Shown one piece after another: positions 6,782-7,428 of a stretch of 7,428 bases of DNA (position 1 is its first letter; each line of letters starts with the position of its first letter). Source of the stretch: Actinomycetota bacterium (GTDB lineage: Bacteria > Actinomycetota > Thermoleophilia > Gaiellales > Gaiellaceae); NCBI GenBank assembly GCA_003170995.1, contig PMXT01000023.1, positions 1 to 7,428 of the forward strand. Reading direction: 5' to 3'. The notes below the pieces were generated by a model, which was given only the letters and a program-made list of their open reading frames with translations, did no database searches and was not told the origin of the DNA. Made by a program: the position numbers and the translations under genes.

Positions 6782-7155
6782 GATTCACCTCTTTCGCGCT
6801 ACCTGGCCAACGGGCGCTTCATTGCGGCAACCACATGCTACGCCGTCCCGAGAGCCTATTCCGCTAGGCCCACACGCCCGACACGGCCGATTCGCGGCGC
6901 TGGCGGCCGCTGGACTACTTCGCACTCGACACGGCGCCGGCGATCTCGGTGTCGTGATCCGCTCTATCGTCACGACGGATACGACGACGACGATCGGGAT
7001 GGGTGGAGCCGTGGCAACGCTCTATCACACCCGGTCGACGGGTCGTCATTCTGATTCGAGTTTTTAGGTGGGAGGCAGTTCCCTGCGCGTCGGGGTATCG
7101 TCACAGATCGTACGTAAGTGATTCGCGAGCAATCGGCGGCGAGGCGGGCCGAGAC
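6782..7155. other. Divergent intergenic region with no supported gene
   Basis: This gap of nearly 400 nt separates two divergent genes and presumably holds both promoters, but no convincing -35/-10 pair was found on either strand. Small repeats are present: CGACAC/GTGTCG (6927-6932, 6949-6954) and a 9-nt direct repeat TATCGTCAC (6965-6973, 7096-7104); both are short enough to be chance. A CGA-rich run occurs near 6978-6996. No tRNA, riboswitch or small protein with a plausible RBS was recognised. Open frames crossing the gap have low-complexity Arg/Thr-rich translations and look spurious. Confidence 0.5.
6788..6794 (-). promoter_or_regulatory. Ribosome binding site for the amidotransferase-like gene
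   Basis: On the minus strand AAAGAGG lies 6 nt before the GTG at 6779-6781. This is a good Shine-Dalgarno at ideal spacing and decides the start. Confidence 0.75.
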
Positions 7156-7161
7156 GGAGGG
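7156..7161 (+). promoter_or_regulatory. Ribosome binding site for the M14 peptidase gene
   Basis: GGAGGG lies 10 nt upstream of the GTG at 7172. Together with the in-frame TAG at 7166-7168 it fixes the start. Confidence 0.65.
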
Positions 7162-7171
7162 CGAATAGACC

Positions 7172-7428
7172 GTGTTCTCACAAAGAGTTTCAGGTGCACG
7201 TGCTCAGATAGTCGGAAAGCCAGAACGAATCGTTGCTCTCGTTCTGATCCTCGCCGGAGTTGTGGTCTCACTAACAGTCTTGATCGTCTTCGCGACCGGT
7301 GGACGAGCGTCGACCATCAACCTCACGCGGCAACTGATCGGTCACTCCGTGCGCGGGCGGGCGATCTACGCCTACGAGTCGGGTGATCCGCTCGGGTCAA
7401 CAGTTCTCGTCGTCGGATCGATCCACGG
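7172..7428 (+). CDS. Membrane-anchored M14-type zinc carboxypeptidase, N-terminal part only (3'-truncated by the window edge)
   Basis: Eighty-five complete codons from a GTG start. Residues 20-42 (IVALVLILAGVVVSLTVLIV and following) form one hydrophobic segment after a short basic N-terminus, so this is a signal anchor or uncleaved signal; the catalytic domain would lie outside the cell. Residues 55-63 read LIGHSVRGR, then IYAYESGDP (65-73) and VLVVGSIHG. This matches the start of peptidase family M14, where a G-x-S-x-x-G-R segment leads to a strand ending in the H-x-x-E zinc ligands. H85 is the last complete codon and would be the first zinc ligand; the E falls beyond the window. Likely trims peptides or amidated cell-wall peptides; substrate cannot be judged. 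A longer open frame at 7003-7386 overlaps it in another phase but has no family resemblance. Confidence 0.8.
   Translation, partial: MFSQRVSGARAQIVGKPERIVALVLILAGVVVSLTVLIVFATGGRASTINLTRQLIGHSVRGRAIYAYESGDPLGSTVLVVGSIH

Noticed and set aside
6344..7054. Plus-strand open frame opposite the amidotransferase-like gene and continuing into the gap
   Set aside because: It is antisense to a gene with a clear RBS and family motifs, and its translation resembles no protein family.
6965..7104. Direct repeat TATCGTCAC as a possible operator pair
   Set aside because: A 9-nt match within about 400 nt is not clearly beyond chance, and the 131-nt spacing is not typical.
7003..7386. Plus-strand open frame of 127 codons at the right end
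   Set aside because: It overlaps the M14 gene out of phase, has a Ser/Arg/Cys-rich translation and no supporting RBS.
1..7428. CRISPR arrays, transposons or tRNA genes
   Set aside because: No regularly spaced repeats, transposase motifs, terminal inverted repeats or cloverleaf sequences were seen on either strand.

Overview
The window looks like chromosomal DNA from a high-GC, B12-using bacterium, most likely an actinobacterium (possibly Thermoleophilia-like; this is inference). The reasons are strong G/C bias at third codon positions, frequent GTG starts, a class II (adenosylcobalamin) ribonucleotide reductase, and the character of the flanking proteins. No rRNA, tRNA, CRISPR array or insertion sequence is visible.

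Layout: (1) nt 1-2289 is the 3' part of nrdJ, class II ribonucleotide reductase, which runs in from the left edge. (2) nt 2290-2425 is a gap with a perfect 11-bp inverted repeat just upstream of the next ribosome binding site. (3) nt 2426-4731 holds two genes joined by an ATGA overlap. The first is a DUF3644-like protein with a visible HEPN-type R-x4-H motif. The second has a C-terminal Schlafen/AlbA_2 domain. (4) nt 4732-4850 is a short GC-rich gap. (5) nt 4851-6017 is a secreted family-3 glycoside hydrolase (NagZ-like). (6) nt 6071-6781, minus strand, is a CTP-synthase-like class I amidotransferase homologue that keeps the nucleophile Cys but not the His/Glu of the triad. (7) nt 6782-7171 is a divergent intergenic region with no gene I can support. 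(8) nt 7172-7428 is the start of a membrane-anchored M14-type zinc carboxypeptidase that runs off the right edge.

The standout is the two-gene cassette at 2426-4731. Hand counts on sampled 60-nt lines give about 57% GC in both genes, against about 69% in nrdJ and 68% in the glycosidase gene, so the pair looks acquired. HEPN proteins are often RNases in defence and toxin systems, and Schlafen-type AlbA_2 domains can be tRNA/RNA nucleases. A translationally coupled pair of the two between housekeeping genes is a credible candidate for an uncharacterised anti-phage or stress-response RNase system. That function is inference; the motifs, overlap and composition shift are directly visible.
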